Shown here: in pieces, positions 6,359-13,966 of the stretch
How the letters are laid out: every line of letters starts with the position of its first letter
Numbering within the stretch: position 1 is the first letter of the stretch
NCBI GenBank assembly: GCA_964538345.1
Contig: CAZIFF010000007.1
Span: forward strand, 1 to 31,512
Reading direction: 5' to 3'
From: JAGOTN01 sp964538345
GTDB lineage: Bacteria; Patescibacteriota; Minisyncoccia; Phycocordibacterales; JAACPR01
Length of the DNA: 31,512 bases
Program-made: the position numbers and the translations under genes
The notes under the pieces: generated by a model
Seen by the model: only the letters and a program-made list of their open reading frames with translations
Told to the model about the DNA's origin: nothing
Databases searched by the model: none

Positions 6359-7447
6359 ATGAATAAAAATAAGTTTTTTGTATTTTTGATGATTGTAGTT
6401 TTTTCATTCTCATTATTTTCATTGCCGGTTTTTGCTTTAACAAAATCTGAAGTAGAGGGATTAATTCAAATGGGATTTATTCCGCCAGATAAAGTGGCTA
6501 TTGCTAGATCTCTTGCTACACCAGACCCAGTAGTTAAAACAACTACTACTACAAACACTTCAACAAATTCTTCTGCCGGAAAAATAAGCGGTAGTTGTGT
6601 GAAGTTGTCGACAGATATTGTGATGGGAATGAGTGGTTCTGCTGTGACAGCTTTACAAAACTTTTTGCGAGATCAAAAATATTTAAATATTGAAACAGCT
6701 ACTGGATATTTTGGTGAAATGACAAAACAAGCTGTAGAGAAATTTCAAAAAGAAAAGGGAATTGAAGCTATTGGTAGAGTTGGACCAACAACAAGAAAGA
6801 TGATTGAACAAATGACTTGTGTTGATGGTGTAACAGGGACTTTAAGTAGCGGAAGTGCAAGTAGTACTAATGATTTCTTCGGCTACGATTTGGATGCTTT
6901 GCTAAATGGCTTTGATGTTGATTTAAATTTTGATCCTCAATTTGATTATGATGGCGGTGCTGAATTTCAAGCTTATTTTGATTACGAAGCAGACTTTGGA
7001 TATAAAGCAGATTTTAATTACAAATTAGACGACGATTATGATGTTGATTTAGATTATGATTTAGGAAAAGAATATAAAGCAGATTTTAATTATTCTTTGA
7101 GTGGTCAAGATCCTATTGTTGTAGCGCTTTATGTAAAAGCAGTGAATGGGGAATATTTGCGAGGCGGAAATAGTTTACCAGTAGCGGTGTCTTCAAGAAA
7201 TATAGAAGTAAAGTGGAAATCTGAAAATGCAGATGAATGTGTTTTGAGTGGGGATTTTCCTGAAAGAGAAAAAGATGTTCCTGAAGATGGTTCAGCAAGT
7301 GTTTATTTAGCAAACCCATCTTATGAGGCTTCAAATGGTGATCCGATGTTTGGTTTAAGAATTTCTTGTAAAGAGGATAATTTATATGGAGATTTTGCAA
7401 GTGATATTGCTTTGATTTGGATTGCTTCTTCTACTGCATCAAATTAA
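6353..7447 (+). CDS. Secreted peptidoglycan-binding protein with Asp/Tyr/Phe-rich repeats
   Basis: A 364-residue protein starting at ATG 6353 (or 6359). Residues 1-28 are a signal peptide ending in VFA. A short helical motif (SEVEGLIQMGFIPPDKVAIARSLA) is followed by a PG_binding_1 domain at about 81-155 (VTALQNFLRDQKYLNI, GYFGEMTKQAVEKFQKEKG, VGPTTRKMIEQM) bracketed by two Cys. Residues about 173-251 are a low-complexity stretch of alternating Asp, Tyr and Phe with units such as YKADFNY repeated. The C-terminal 110 residues look Ig-like, with two Cys. It is probably exported and attached to the cell wall. The next gene, 3 bp away, is a paralogue. The function of the repeat region is unknown. 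Confidence 0.85.
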   Translation: MSMNKNKFFVFLMIVVFSFSLFSLPVFALTKSEVEGLIQMGFIPPDKVAIARSLATPDPVVKTTTTTNTSTNSSAGKISGSCVKLSTDIVMGMSGSAVTALQNFLRDQKYLNIETATGYFGEMTKQAVEKFQKEKGIEAIGRVGPTTRKMIEQMTCVDGVTGTLSSGSASSTNDFFGYDLDALLNGFDVDLNFDPQFDYDGGAEFQAYFDYEADFGYKADFNYKLDDDYDVDLDYDLGKEYKADFNYSLSGQDPIVVALYVKAVNGEYLRGGNSLPVAVSSRNIEVKWKSENADECVLSGDFPEREKDVPEDGSASVYLANPSYEASNGDPMFGLRISCKEDNLYGDFASDIALIWIASSTASN

Positions 7448-7450
7448 TTT

Positions 7451-8683
7451 ATGAAAATTCTAATTATAAAAAAAATTAAAAAAGTTTTCGCTACGGTAAT
7501 GATATTGGTTATATTTTTATCTGGAGCAAATTCTTTACATGCAATTTCTGCTGCAGACATAGAATTTTTAATTTCAATTGGTTTGATTTCTGCTGAGAAT
7601 GCTGATTTAGCAAGACAAGCTGTGGGCGCAGTTAATTCTCAAGATGTTGGAAGTGCGGTGAAGAGTGATTTGAATTCTGATTTTGAATGTTTAATCTTGA
7701 ATCAAAATTTAGTTAAAGGAAACAAGGGAAGTGTTGTGGCTTCTTTGCAGAAATTTTTACAACAACTTGGACATTTTCCTAAAACAGAAAGTTTGAGTGG
7801 GTATTATGGGGAGGCTACTTTAAAAGCGGTTTCTGATTTTCAACTTGCAAAAGGATTAATCAAATCAAGTGGGCAGATTGGGGCCGGCGCGGTGGGTCCA
7901 ATAACGCGCAGCAAAATACAGGAAGTTTCTTGCAATCAGGCCGCGAGTGCCACCGCAGCAGCCGCGCCGGCCCCTGCAGTATCACAACCTACATCTACTC
8001 CAACCACAGTTTCAAGCACAGTAAAAAACAAAATTTTAACTAAATCAGAATTAAAACTAAAAACTTCTACTATCTACGAAGACCAACAATCAGGAACTGT
8101 GCACTTTAAATATGACATGAGTGTTATGCCTAAAAATGATATTGAATACTACAATCTAACTCTAGTATGTTCTCCTGGAACACTAAAAACTAACAGGTCA
8201 GATTTAACTCAATGTGGTCAAACTATAAAATTGACGGCTTCAAATCAGGGTAAAAAGTCTATAAAAATCGGTTTTACTAATCTTACAAATGCATTTCAAA
8301 CAATAGGGGTATTTATAGAGGCTTTTGATAGCTCTGATAATCTACTAGATTCAGGTGAATCTATAAACGAGCTTTCAGCTGCAAAGCCAGTTTCTTATAT
8401 AGATCAAATATTAGATGACGGAACTAAGTCAAAAGTAGGGGTATTTTCAAACAGAATCTGCGATAGAAGGGAACAATTAGATTTTATAAAATACACTATG
8501 TCAGTATCCCAAACCCCTGAAAATAAGCTTGTTCCACCAACTTGTTGGCCAGGAGATATTTTGTGTGATTTTTCCGTGAATTTTCCTCCAACTTATTGCC
8601 AAATACCCAATGGTCCCACCTCAAATGACCTTTGCCCGACAAATCAAAGATTTTATGACGGAAAATGTATAAGCAAGGCTTAA
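7451..8683 (+). CDS. Secreted peptidoglycan-binding-domain protein, paralogue of the preceding one
   Basis: A 410-residue protein in operon with 6353-7447 (3-bp gap). A Lys-rich signal peptide ends near LHA (residue 31). The same helical motif follows (DIEFLISIGLISAENADLAR), then a PG_binding_1 domain at about 79-161 (VASLQKFLQQLGHFPK, GYYGEATLKAVSDFQLAKG, VGPITRSKIQEV) bracketed by Cys. An Ala/Pro/Thr linker leads to a C-terminal region of about 210 residues ending in a Cys-rich segment (CWPGDILCDF, CQIPNG, CPTNQRFYDGKC), which I cannot assign. Bases 7880-7974 are strikingly GC-rich for this genome and form a 13-bp inverted repeat. Confidence 0.83.
   Translation: MKILIIKKIKKVFATVMILVIFLSGANSLHAISAADIEFLISIGLISAENADLARQAVGAVNSQDVGSAVKSDLNSDFECLILNQNLVKGNKGSVVASLQKFLQQLGHFPKTESLSGYYGEATLKAVSDFQLAKGLIKSSGQIGAGAVGPITRSKIQEVSCNQAASATAAAAPAPAVSQPTSTPTTVSSTVKNKILTKSELKLKTSTIYEDQQSGTVHFKYDMSVMPKNDIEYYNLTLVCSPGTLKTNRSDLTQCGQTIKLTASNQGKKSIKIGFTNLTNAFQTIGVFIEAFDSSDNLLDSGESINELSAAKPVSYIDQILDDGTKSKVGVFSNRICDRREQLDFIKYTMSVSQTPENKLVPPTCWPGDILCDFSVNFPPTYCQIPNGPTSNDLCPTNQRFYDGKCISKA
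7880..7974. repeat. GC-rich 13-bp inverted repeat inside a coding region
   Basis: GGGGCCGGCGCGG (7880-7892) is perfectly complementary to CCGCGCCGGCCCC (7962-7974) with 69 bp between. It encodes the conserved end of the peptidoglycan-binding domain and the start of an Ala/Pro linker. The protein shows no insertion there, so this is a local change in base use. A similar pair occurs in map at 24085-24137. Confidence 0.7.
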
Positions 8684-8689
8684 ATACAT

Positions 8690-8717
8690 TTGACACTCTC
8701 CAACATTCTGATAGTAT
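8690..8717 (+). promoter_or_regulatory. tuf/S10 cluster promoter
   Basis: TTGACA (8690-8695), 16-bp spacer, TAGTAT (8712-8717) with an upstream TG making the extended -10 TGATAGTAT. The predicted start is near 8724. The same -10 form is used before rpsS and uS14. Confidence 0.85.
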
Positions 8718-8723
8718 GTTTCT

Positions 8724-8894
8724 ACGCAATTTCGCGCTTTTTTTCTGTGTAGTCAAGTAGCTAAAACTACTGAAAAATCACAAAAACGAGAGGAGCAAGG
8801 GTTGCTTTATTAAAAAATAGTCGCTCACTTTGGTAGTGCAACGTTCTCGCGCCACTGCCATAGCGAGTGACTTAATTAAATTATTTTAAATATT
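8724..8894 (+). promoter_or_regulatory. tuf leader with large hairpin
   Basis: The leader of about 170 nt has a small hairpin AGCAA-GGG-TTGCT (8794-8806). It also has a long one: AGTCGCTC (8819-8826) pairs with GAGTGACT (8865-8872) with one G-U, continuing into TGGTAGTG (8831-8838) with CACTGCCA (8853-8860). The hairpin ends 22 nt before the ATG. No Shine-Dalgarno sequence is close to the start. A regulatory role is inferred. Confidence 0.5.
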
Positions 8895-10085
8895 ATGGCA
8901 GAATTTGATCGTTCAAAGCCACACGTAAACGTAGGAACAATTGGTCACGTTGACCACGGAAAGACTACTCTTACAGCGGCTTTATTACACTCATTAAAAC
9001 TTGCAGGTAAAGAGGTAACAGAAAAGTCAGTTGACCAAATTGACAAGGCTCCAGAAGAAAAAGCTCGAGGTATTACAATCTCACTTTCTCACAATGAGTA
9101 CTCATCTGACGCTCGTCACTATGCTCACATTGATGCCCCAGGTCACGCCGACTACATCAAAAACATGATTACAGGTGCTGCTCAAATGGACGGCGCAGTT
9201 CTTGTGGTAGCAGCAACAGACGGTATGATGCCTCAAACAAGAGAGCACGTTCTTCTTGCAAAACAAGTTGGTGTTCCAAAGATTATCGTTTTCATCAACA
9301 AATCAGACATGGTGGAAGACACAGAAATGATCGACCTTGTTGAAGAAGAAATCCGAGAACTTCTAGATGTACATGGATTTGATGGAAAAAATGCTCCTGT
9401 AATCCGCGGCTCAGCTCTTAAGGCTCTTGAAGCAACTTCAGTAGAAGACGCTTGGGTTAAGAAAGTACTTGAACTTGTAGATGCTATGGATACATACATC
9501 CCACAACCAATTCGAGACATCGAAAAGCCATTCCTTATGCCAATTGAAGACATTTTCTCAATCGAAGGACGAGGAACTGTTTGCACAGGTAGAATTGAAA
9601 GAGGAAAAATCAAAGTTGGAGCAGATGTTGAAATTGTTGGTCTAAAGCCTACATCAAAGACAACTGTTACAGGAATTGAAATGTTCAATAAGCAACTACA
9701 AGAAGGAATCGCTGGAGACAACGCCGGAATTCTACTTCGAGGTGCTAAAAAAGAAGATATTCACCGAGGACAAGTTATTGCAATCCCAGGATCTGTAACA
9801 CCTCACACAGAATTTGAAGCTGAAGTTTATGTTCTAAAGAAAGAAGAAGGTGGAAGACACACTCCTTTCTTCACAGGATACAAGCCACAATTCTACATGA
9901 GAACAACAGACGTTACAGGTGAAGTTACATTGAAAGAAGGTGTAGAAATGGTAATGCCAGGAGACACAACAACATTCAAAGTAAAGCTTGTAGCTCCTAT
10001 TGCTCTAGAAGATCAACAAAGATTTGCTATCCGAGAAGGTGGTAAAACTGTAGGTGCTGGAGTTGTAACAAAAGTTGTAGCTTAA
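8895..10085 (+). CDS. tuf: Elongation factor Tu
   Basis: EF-Tu delivers aminoacyl-tRNA to the ribosome. It has 396 residues, a normal length. G1 GHVDHGKTT, G2 EEKARGITIS, G3 DAPGH, G4 NKSD and G5 GSALKALE are present, as are the domain II and III signatures (GRGTVCTGRIERG, GGRHTPFFTGYKPQFY). The usual DCPGH is DAPGH and the usual NKCD is NKSD, so both classical G-domain cysteines are replaced. The gene leads the transcript that continues into rpsJ 78 bp later. Confidence 0.99.
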   Translation: MAEFDRSKPHVNVGTIGHVDHGKTTLTAALLHSLKLAGKEVTEKSVDQIDKAPEEKARGITISLSHNEYSSDARHYAHIDAPGHADYIKNMITGAAQMDGAVLVVAATDGMMPQTREHVLLAKQVGVPKIIVFINKSDMVEDTEMIDLVEEEIRELLDVHGFDGKNAPVIRGSALKALEATSVEDAWVKKVLELVDAMDTYIPQPIRDIEKPFLMPIEDIFSIEGRGTVCTGRIERGKIKVGADVEIVGLKPTSKTTVTGIEMFNKQLQEGIAGDNAGILLRGAKKEDIHRGQVIAIPGSVTPHTEFEAEVYVLKKEEGGRHTPFFTGYKPQFYMRTTDVTGEVTLKEGVEMVMPGDTTTFKVKLVAPIALEDQQRFAIREGGKTVGAGVVTKVVA

Positions 10086-10163
10086 TCAATCTAAGTTTTA
10101 AAACAACAGGATATCTAGTTATTTAACATAACGAACACTGGTGATTTTAAGATAAAAATCAAT

Positions 10164-10517
10164 ATGACAACAAAAAAAGCAGCAAAAAGTTCATCTAAAT
10201 CAGAATCAGTAGCTACACGACTTCGAATCAGAGTTCGTGCTTATGAAAATAAAATTCTTGACTCATCAGTTAAGCAGATTATTGATACAGCACTTAGATT
10301 TGGTGCAGAAGTTAGTGGTCCGATTCCTCTTCCAACAGAGATTAAAAAATACACAGTAAATCGTTCTACATTCGTTTACAAAGACGCGCGAGAACAGTTC
10401 GAGATGCGAATTCATAAGCGACTTATTGACATTTTAAATCCTGAGGCTAAGGTAATCGAAGCTCTAACAAATCTATCACTTCCATCTGGCGTTAATGTCG
10501 ATGTAAAGATGATATAA
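10164..10517 (+). CDS. rpsJ: 30S ribosomal protein S10 (uS10)
   Basis: S10 is a small-subunit head protein. The protein has 117 residues; the first 18 are a Lys/Ser-rich extension before the conserved core that begins at TRLRIRVRAYENKILDSSVKQI. PLPTEIKKYTVNRSTFVYKDAREQFEMRIHKRLIDI is the family signature. It is followed after 5 bp by rplC. The intergenic region after tuf carries a small AT hairpin (TGATTTT/AAAATCA) near the start. Confidence 0.97.
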   Translation: MTTKKAAKSSSKSESVATRLRIRVRAYENKILDSSVKQIIDTALRFGAEVSGPIPLPTEIKKYTVNRSTFVYKDAREQFEMRIHKRLIDILNPEAKVIEALTNLSLPSGVNVDVKMI

Positions 10518-10522
10518 CCAAC

Positions 10523-11137
10523 ATGAAATTCATTCTTGGAGAAAAGCAGAATATGACACAAATTTTCGGAGACGATGGGCGTGTTCAACCTGTAACAGTT
10601 GTAAAAGCTGGGCCAGTTGTTGTAACACAAATCAAAACTCTGGAGAATGATGGTTACGATGCCGTTCAAGTAGGTTTTGGTGAACAAAAGAAAGAGCGAA
10701 AGAATAAGGCTCAAGTTGGACATACAAAAGATTTAGGTGTATTTCAAGTGATGAGAGAAAATCTTGCTTCTGAAGATACATTAAAAGATGTAAAAGTAGG
10801 AGATAAGATAGACGTTTCAGTTTTTGAAGAAGGTCAAGAAGTGGCTGCGTCTTCTATTTCAAAAGGTAAAGGTTTTCAAGGTGTTGTTAAAAGACATGGT
10901 TTCTCAGGAGGTCCAAGAACTCATGGACAAAAACACAATGAAAGATCACCAGGATCAATCGGTGCCGGTGGAGTTCAAGGAGTTCGAAAGGGAAAGAGAA
11001 TGGGAGGTCGAACAGGTAGCGATCGAGTAACTTTGAAAAAAGTTAAAATCGTTAAAATAAATAAAGAAACTGGAGAAATCTTTTTACGAGGCGCAATTGC
11101 CGGCAGAAGAGGAACTCTTGTTGAAATTCGAGGTTAA
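10523..11137 (+). CDS. rplC: 50S ribosomal protein L3 (uL3)
   Basis: L3 is one of the first assembly proteins of the large subunit and reaches the peptidyl-transferase region. It has 204 residues. FILGEKQNMTQIFGDDGRVQPVTVV at the start, and FQGVVKRHGFSGGPRTHGQKHNERSPGSIG with GKRMGGRTGSDRVT in the middle, are diagnostic. It is packed tightly between rpsJ and rplD. Confidence 0.98.
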   Translation: MKFILGEKQNMTQIFGDDGRVQPVTVVKAGPVVVTQIKTLENDGYDAVQVGFGEQKKERKNKAQVGHTKDLGVFQVMRENLASEDTLKDVKVGDKIDVSVFEEGQEVAASSISKGKGFQGVVKRHGFSGGPRTHGQKHNERSPGSIGAGGVQGVRKGKRMGGRTGSDRVTLKKVKIVKINKETGEIFLRGAIAGRRGTLVEIRG

Positions 11138-11147
11138 TTAAAAATAT

Positions 11148-11810
11148 ATGGAACACAAAATTTACAGCACAAGCGGAAAAGAAGTGTCAAAGGTAAAATT
11201 ACCTGAGGATATTTTTGGATTGCCTTGGAATGCCGATTTGGTACATCAAGTAGTTACAAGTATGCTTTCATCAGCTCGTACAGCTATCGCTCACACAAAA
11301 GACAGAAGCGAAGTGAGAGGAGGAGGTAAGAAGCCTTGGAGACAAAAGGGTACAGGACGAGCACGTCACGGTTCAAGCCGATCACCTATTTGGACTGGTG
11401 GAGGTATTACTTTTGGTCCTAGAAACGAAAAGAACTTTGATAGAAAGATCAATAAGAAAATGAAAACAAAAGCACTTTACACAATTCTTTCTCAAAAGAT
11501 GCGTGATGGAGAAGTTTTGTTTGTAGATTCAATTGATTTCAAAGAACCAAAAACTTCAGTTGCAAAAGAAATGATTAAAGCTATTGCAAAGGGAAGTGGA
11601 TGTGATGATTTGGCTACAAAGCGAAAAAACACAGCTTATGTTGCAACTGATGCAAATGATAAGGTTGCAAAGAAAAGCTTTGACAATTTCGGTAATTTCA
11701 AGTTAGATGAAGTGCGCAATATTAACCCAGTAGATTTAATGACTTACAAATACGTTCTTATCGAGAACCCAGAAGTAAGCATCAAGTCTTTGACTGAAAG
11801 AATGAAATAA
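11148..11810 (+). CDS. rplD: 50S ribosomal protein L4 (uL4)
   Basis: L4 lines the exit tunnel and in some bacteria represses its own operon. It has 220 residues. RSEVRGGGKKPWRQKGTGRARHG and the following SPIWTGGGITFGPR form the conserved tunnel loop. The C-terminal half is more divergent but in frame to the stop. It ends 1 bp before rplW. Confidence 0.97.
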   Translation: MEHKIYSTSGKEVSKVKLPEDIFGLPWNADLVHQVVTSMLSSARTAIAHTKDRSEVRGGGKKPWRQKGTGRARHGSSRSPIWTGGGITFGPRNEKNFDRKINKKMKTKALYTILSQKMRDGEVLFVDSIDFKEPKTSVAKEMIKAIAKGSGCDDLATKRKNTAYVATDANDKVAKKSFDNFGNFKLDEVRNINPVDLMTYKYVLIENPEVSIKSLTERMK

Positions 11811-11811
11811 T

Positions 11812-12123
11812 ATGGCAAAAGCAACTACAACAAAAAAAGATTTAACTTGGGTTATTAGAAATCCTAGAATCACAGAGAAAGCTGCTCTTAAAGCAGAGAA
11901 GGGTACTTATGTATTTGAAGTAAATACTGATGCAACAAAAAATGATGTTGTATTAGCTATAGCTGAAAATTACAAAGTTACTCCAGTATCTGTAAACATT
12001 GCAAAGATTCCAGCTAAAAAAGTGGTACGCCGAAAAGCAACTGGTGTAAAAACTGGTTACAAGGTCGGACGAAAGAAAGCGTACGTTTATCTAAAAAAAG
12101 GAGACACAATTCAATTTGTATAA
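11812..12123 (+). CDS. rplW: 50S ribosomal protein L23 (uL23)
   Basis: L23 sits at the tunnel exit and is the docking site for trigger factor and SRP. The 103-residue protein has RNPRITEKAALKAEKGTYVFEVNTDATK, the characteristic N-terminus. A basic VRRKATGVKTGYKVGRKKAYVYLKKGD end follows. It lies directly between rplD and rplB. Confidence 0.96.
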   Translation: MAKATTTKKDLTWVIRNPRITEKAALKAEKGTYVFEVNTDATKNDVVLAIAENYKVTPVSVNIAKIPAKKVVRRKATGVKTGYKVGRKKAYVYLKKGDTIQFV

Positions 12124-12126
12124 AAT

Positions 12127-13021
12127 ATGAAAAAGTTTAAACCAACATCACCAAGTCGCCGTAATATGTCTACTATCAAGTATAAAGACTTTCTTACTGC
12201 TTCAAAACCAAATAAATCTCTAACAAAAGGTTTCAAGAGAAAAATGGGACGTAATAACATTGGTAGAATTACGACACCTCACAAAGGTGGTGGAAATAAA
12301 AGACTATATAGAGATATTGATTTTGTGTATAACAAAAATGATATTCCTGCAAAGATAGAATCAGTAGAATACGATCCAAACAGATCTGGTTTTATTGGTG
12401 TTGCATTGTATAAGGATGGAGAAAGACGATATGTTCTTATTCCACAATCAATGAAAGTAGGAGATGAGTTTGTTGTTGGTGAAAATGTAAAAGTTCAAAA
12501 AGGTAACAGAATGCCACTTTCAAACATTCCTGTTGGAACATTTATATACAATATCGAACTTCAACTCGAAGGAGGGGCTAGATTAGTTCGTTCTGCTGGT
12601 AACTACGCTGAAGTAATTGCTCAAGACGTTGATGCAAAAGTTACTNNNNNNNNNNNNNNNNNNNNNNNNNNNNNNNNNNNNNNNNNNNNNNNNNNNNNNN
12701 NNNNNNNNNNNNNNNNNNNNNNNNNNNNCATCAGTAGCATGGGCTTCAATTGGTGAAGTTTCAAACCCAGAGAATAAGCTTCGTAATGCTGGAAAAGCAG
12801 GTAGAAGCCGACATCGAGGTATTCGTCCAACAGTGCGTGGTACAGCCATGAACGCCGTAGATCACCCACACGGAGGTGGAGAAGGCCGACAAGGTATTGG
12901 TCTTCGCCGTGGTCCAAAAACACGACAAGGTAAGCTTGCTTATGGTGTTAAGACACGTCGACCAAAGAAATACTCAAATCCTATGATTGTTTCTAGAAGA
13001 AAGACAAAGAGAAATAAATAA
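12127..13021 (+). CDS. rplB: 50S ribosomal protein L2 (uL2), interrupted by an assembly gap
   Basis: L2 is needed for subunit joining and peptidyl transfer. The N-terminal part (KPTSPSRRNMSTIKYKDFLT, GRITTPHKGGGNKRLYRDIDF) runs to 12645. A run of 83 N (12646-12728) follows. The C-terminal part resumes as VAWASIGEVSNPENKLRNAGKAGR with the catalytic-region motif AMNAVDHPHGGGEGR. The two parts are in different frames, but only because the N count is not the true gap length. By comparison with E. coli and B. subtilis L2, only about 11 residues plus one base should be missing. There is no reason to call it a pseudogene. Confidence 0.95.
12646..12728. other. Assembly gap (83 N) inside rplB
   Basis: The flanking L2 frames require a true length of 1 modulo 3, whereas 83 is 2 modulo 3. 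Family alignment from memory predicts about 34 nt. The N run is therefore a scaffolding estimate. Confidence 0.9.
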
Positions 13022-13162
13022 ACAAAAAATACACATTAGTTTTGCACGGAGAAATTTTTTGAAAACGCTTCTCAGGTCGCGATTTTCAAAAAATTTCTCC
13101 TCGTCCTCGCTTGCATCCGCAAGCTGTGGAGGCAAAATAATGTGTATTTTTTGTTTATTTAT
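13014..13162 (+). terminator. Three-way-junction terminator (family B, copy 1)
   Basis: The outer stem pairs 13014-13045 with 13132-13162 (31 bp, one bulged G at 13039) and starts over the rplB stop codon. Inside, a perfect 18-bp stem (13048-13065 with 13083-13100) holds the 17-nt loop CGCTTCTCAGGTCGCGA. After the linker TCGTCCTC comes a 6-bp hairpin GCTTGC-ATCC-GCAAGC (13109-13124), then TGTGGAG. The copy at 24428-24567 has the same loop and linker with compensatory stem changes. Confidence 0.92.
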
Positions 13163-13246
13163 AAAACTTTATTTTTTAGAAGAAGTGTGTAAATATGGCG
13201 AGGAACGTTGAGAAAACAAAAACAATAAACAGCTAGGAGTTTAAAA

Positions 13247-13942
13247 ATGAATAATCATCAACAAGTTCTTTTTGAAAAACTATGCAGAGAAGCTGGGGCC
13301 CTGTGGAATTATCCAGGACAAGGGGCACATGTTGAACTTCATTCTGGCAGACACTCAGACTTCTTCTTTGACGGAGGAAAGGTCGTGTCGAATCCAATTC
13401 TTTTGGATCAAATGTGTGGAAATCTGGCACACCAAGTCTTTTCCGGATATGATCTTTCAAATTTGAAATGGGTGGTCGGACCGGCTATGGGCGCCATCAA
13501 AATTGCTGATGGTGTGGCCCGACATTTGGCCTACATGCTTCAATTGCTAATCAAATCCTCTTACGTAGAAAAAGCGGATGGAGGAATGGTATTTTTGAAG
13601 GCTGATGCACCCAAGCCAGGAGATTTGTGTTTGGTGGTTGAGGACACTATAACCACTGGAGACAGTTCCAACATGTGTGTTGAGCAAATTATTGCCAGAG
13701 GCGCAACAGTTTTGCCAGTTCGTTTGGCACTTGTGAACAGGAGTGGAAATATCTACCTATCAGTAGGTAAAGGGGGACTTATTCCTCCTCTTGAAAAAAT
13801 TATTTCCGTTCTTCCATACAGCCCAAACAGCTGGGCTCCAGAAGAGTGTCCACTTTGTAAGATGGGTTCTGAAGTCATCGTAGAGCCCAAAAAACAAGAA
13901 AATTGGGGACGCTTGATAGCAAGCGGAACATTTTATAAATAA
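13247..13942 (+). CDS. Orotate phosphoribosyltransferase-like protein
   Basis: A 231-residue type I phosphoribosyltransferase. LVVEDTITTGDSS (about residues 128-140) is the PRPP-binding loop, and WVVGPAMGAIKIADGVARHL precedes it as in orotate phosphoribosyltransferases (PyrE). A C-terminal PEECPLCKMG segment holds a Cys pair seen in some PyrE-like proteins. The reaction would be orotate plus PRPP to OMP, but another base as substrate cannot be excluded. ATG 13247 has a clear AGGAG (13235-13239), rare here, and base composition is less AT-rich than the ribosomal genes, suggesting acquisition. It interrupts the ribosomal cluster and no other pyrimidine gene is nearby. Confidence 0.82.
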   Translation: MNNHQQVLFEKLCREAGALWNYPGQGAHVELHSGRHSDFFFDGGKVVSNPILLDQMCGNLAHQVFSGYDLSNLKWVVGPAMGAIKIADGVARHLAYMLQLLIKSSYVEKADGGMVFLKADAPKPGDLCLVVEDTITTGDSSNMCVEQIIARGATVLPVRLALVNRSGNIYLSVGKGGLIPPLEKIISVLPYSPNSWAPEECPLCKMGSEVIVEPKKQENWGRLIASGTFYK

Positions 13943-13964
13943 TCAGGCCAGCGCCTGATTTTTT
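13941..13964. terminator. Intrinsic terminator after the phosphoribosyltransferase gene
   Basis: AATCAGGC (13941-13948) pairs with GCCTGATT (13953-13960) around a 4-nt loop, followed by TTTT. The left arm overlaps the stop codon. It separates the gene from the converging M3 peptidase, whose stop is at 13967. Confidence 0.85.
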
Positions 13965-13966
13965 CT

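Noticed and set aside
8788..8813. Mini-ORF (TTG CTT TAT TAA) behind an AGGAG in the tuf leader
   Set aside because: Three codons with an uncommon start and overlapping a hairpin; too easily due to chance.
12127..12756. Frameshift or pseudogene in rplB
   Set aside because: The frame change coincides with a run of N whose length is an estimate; both halves are intact L2.
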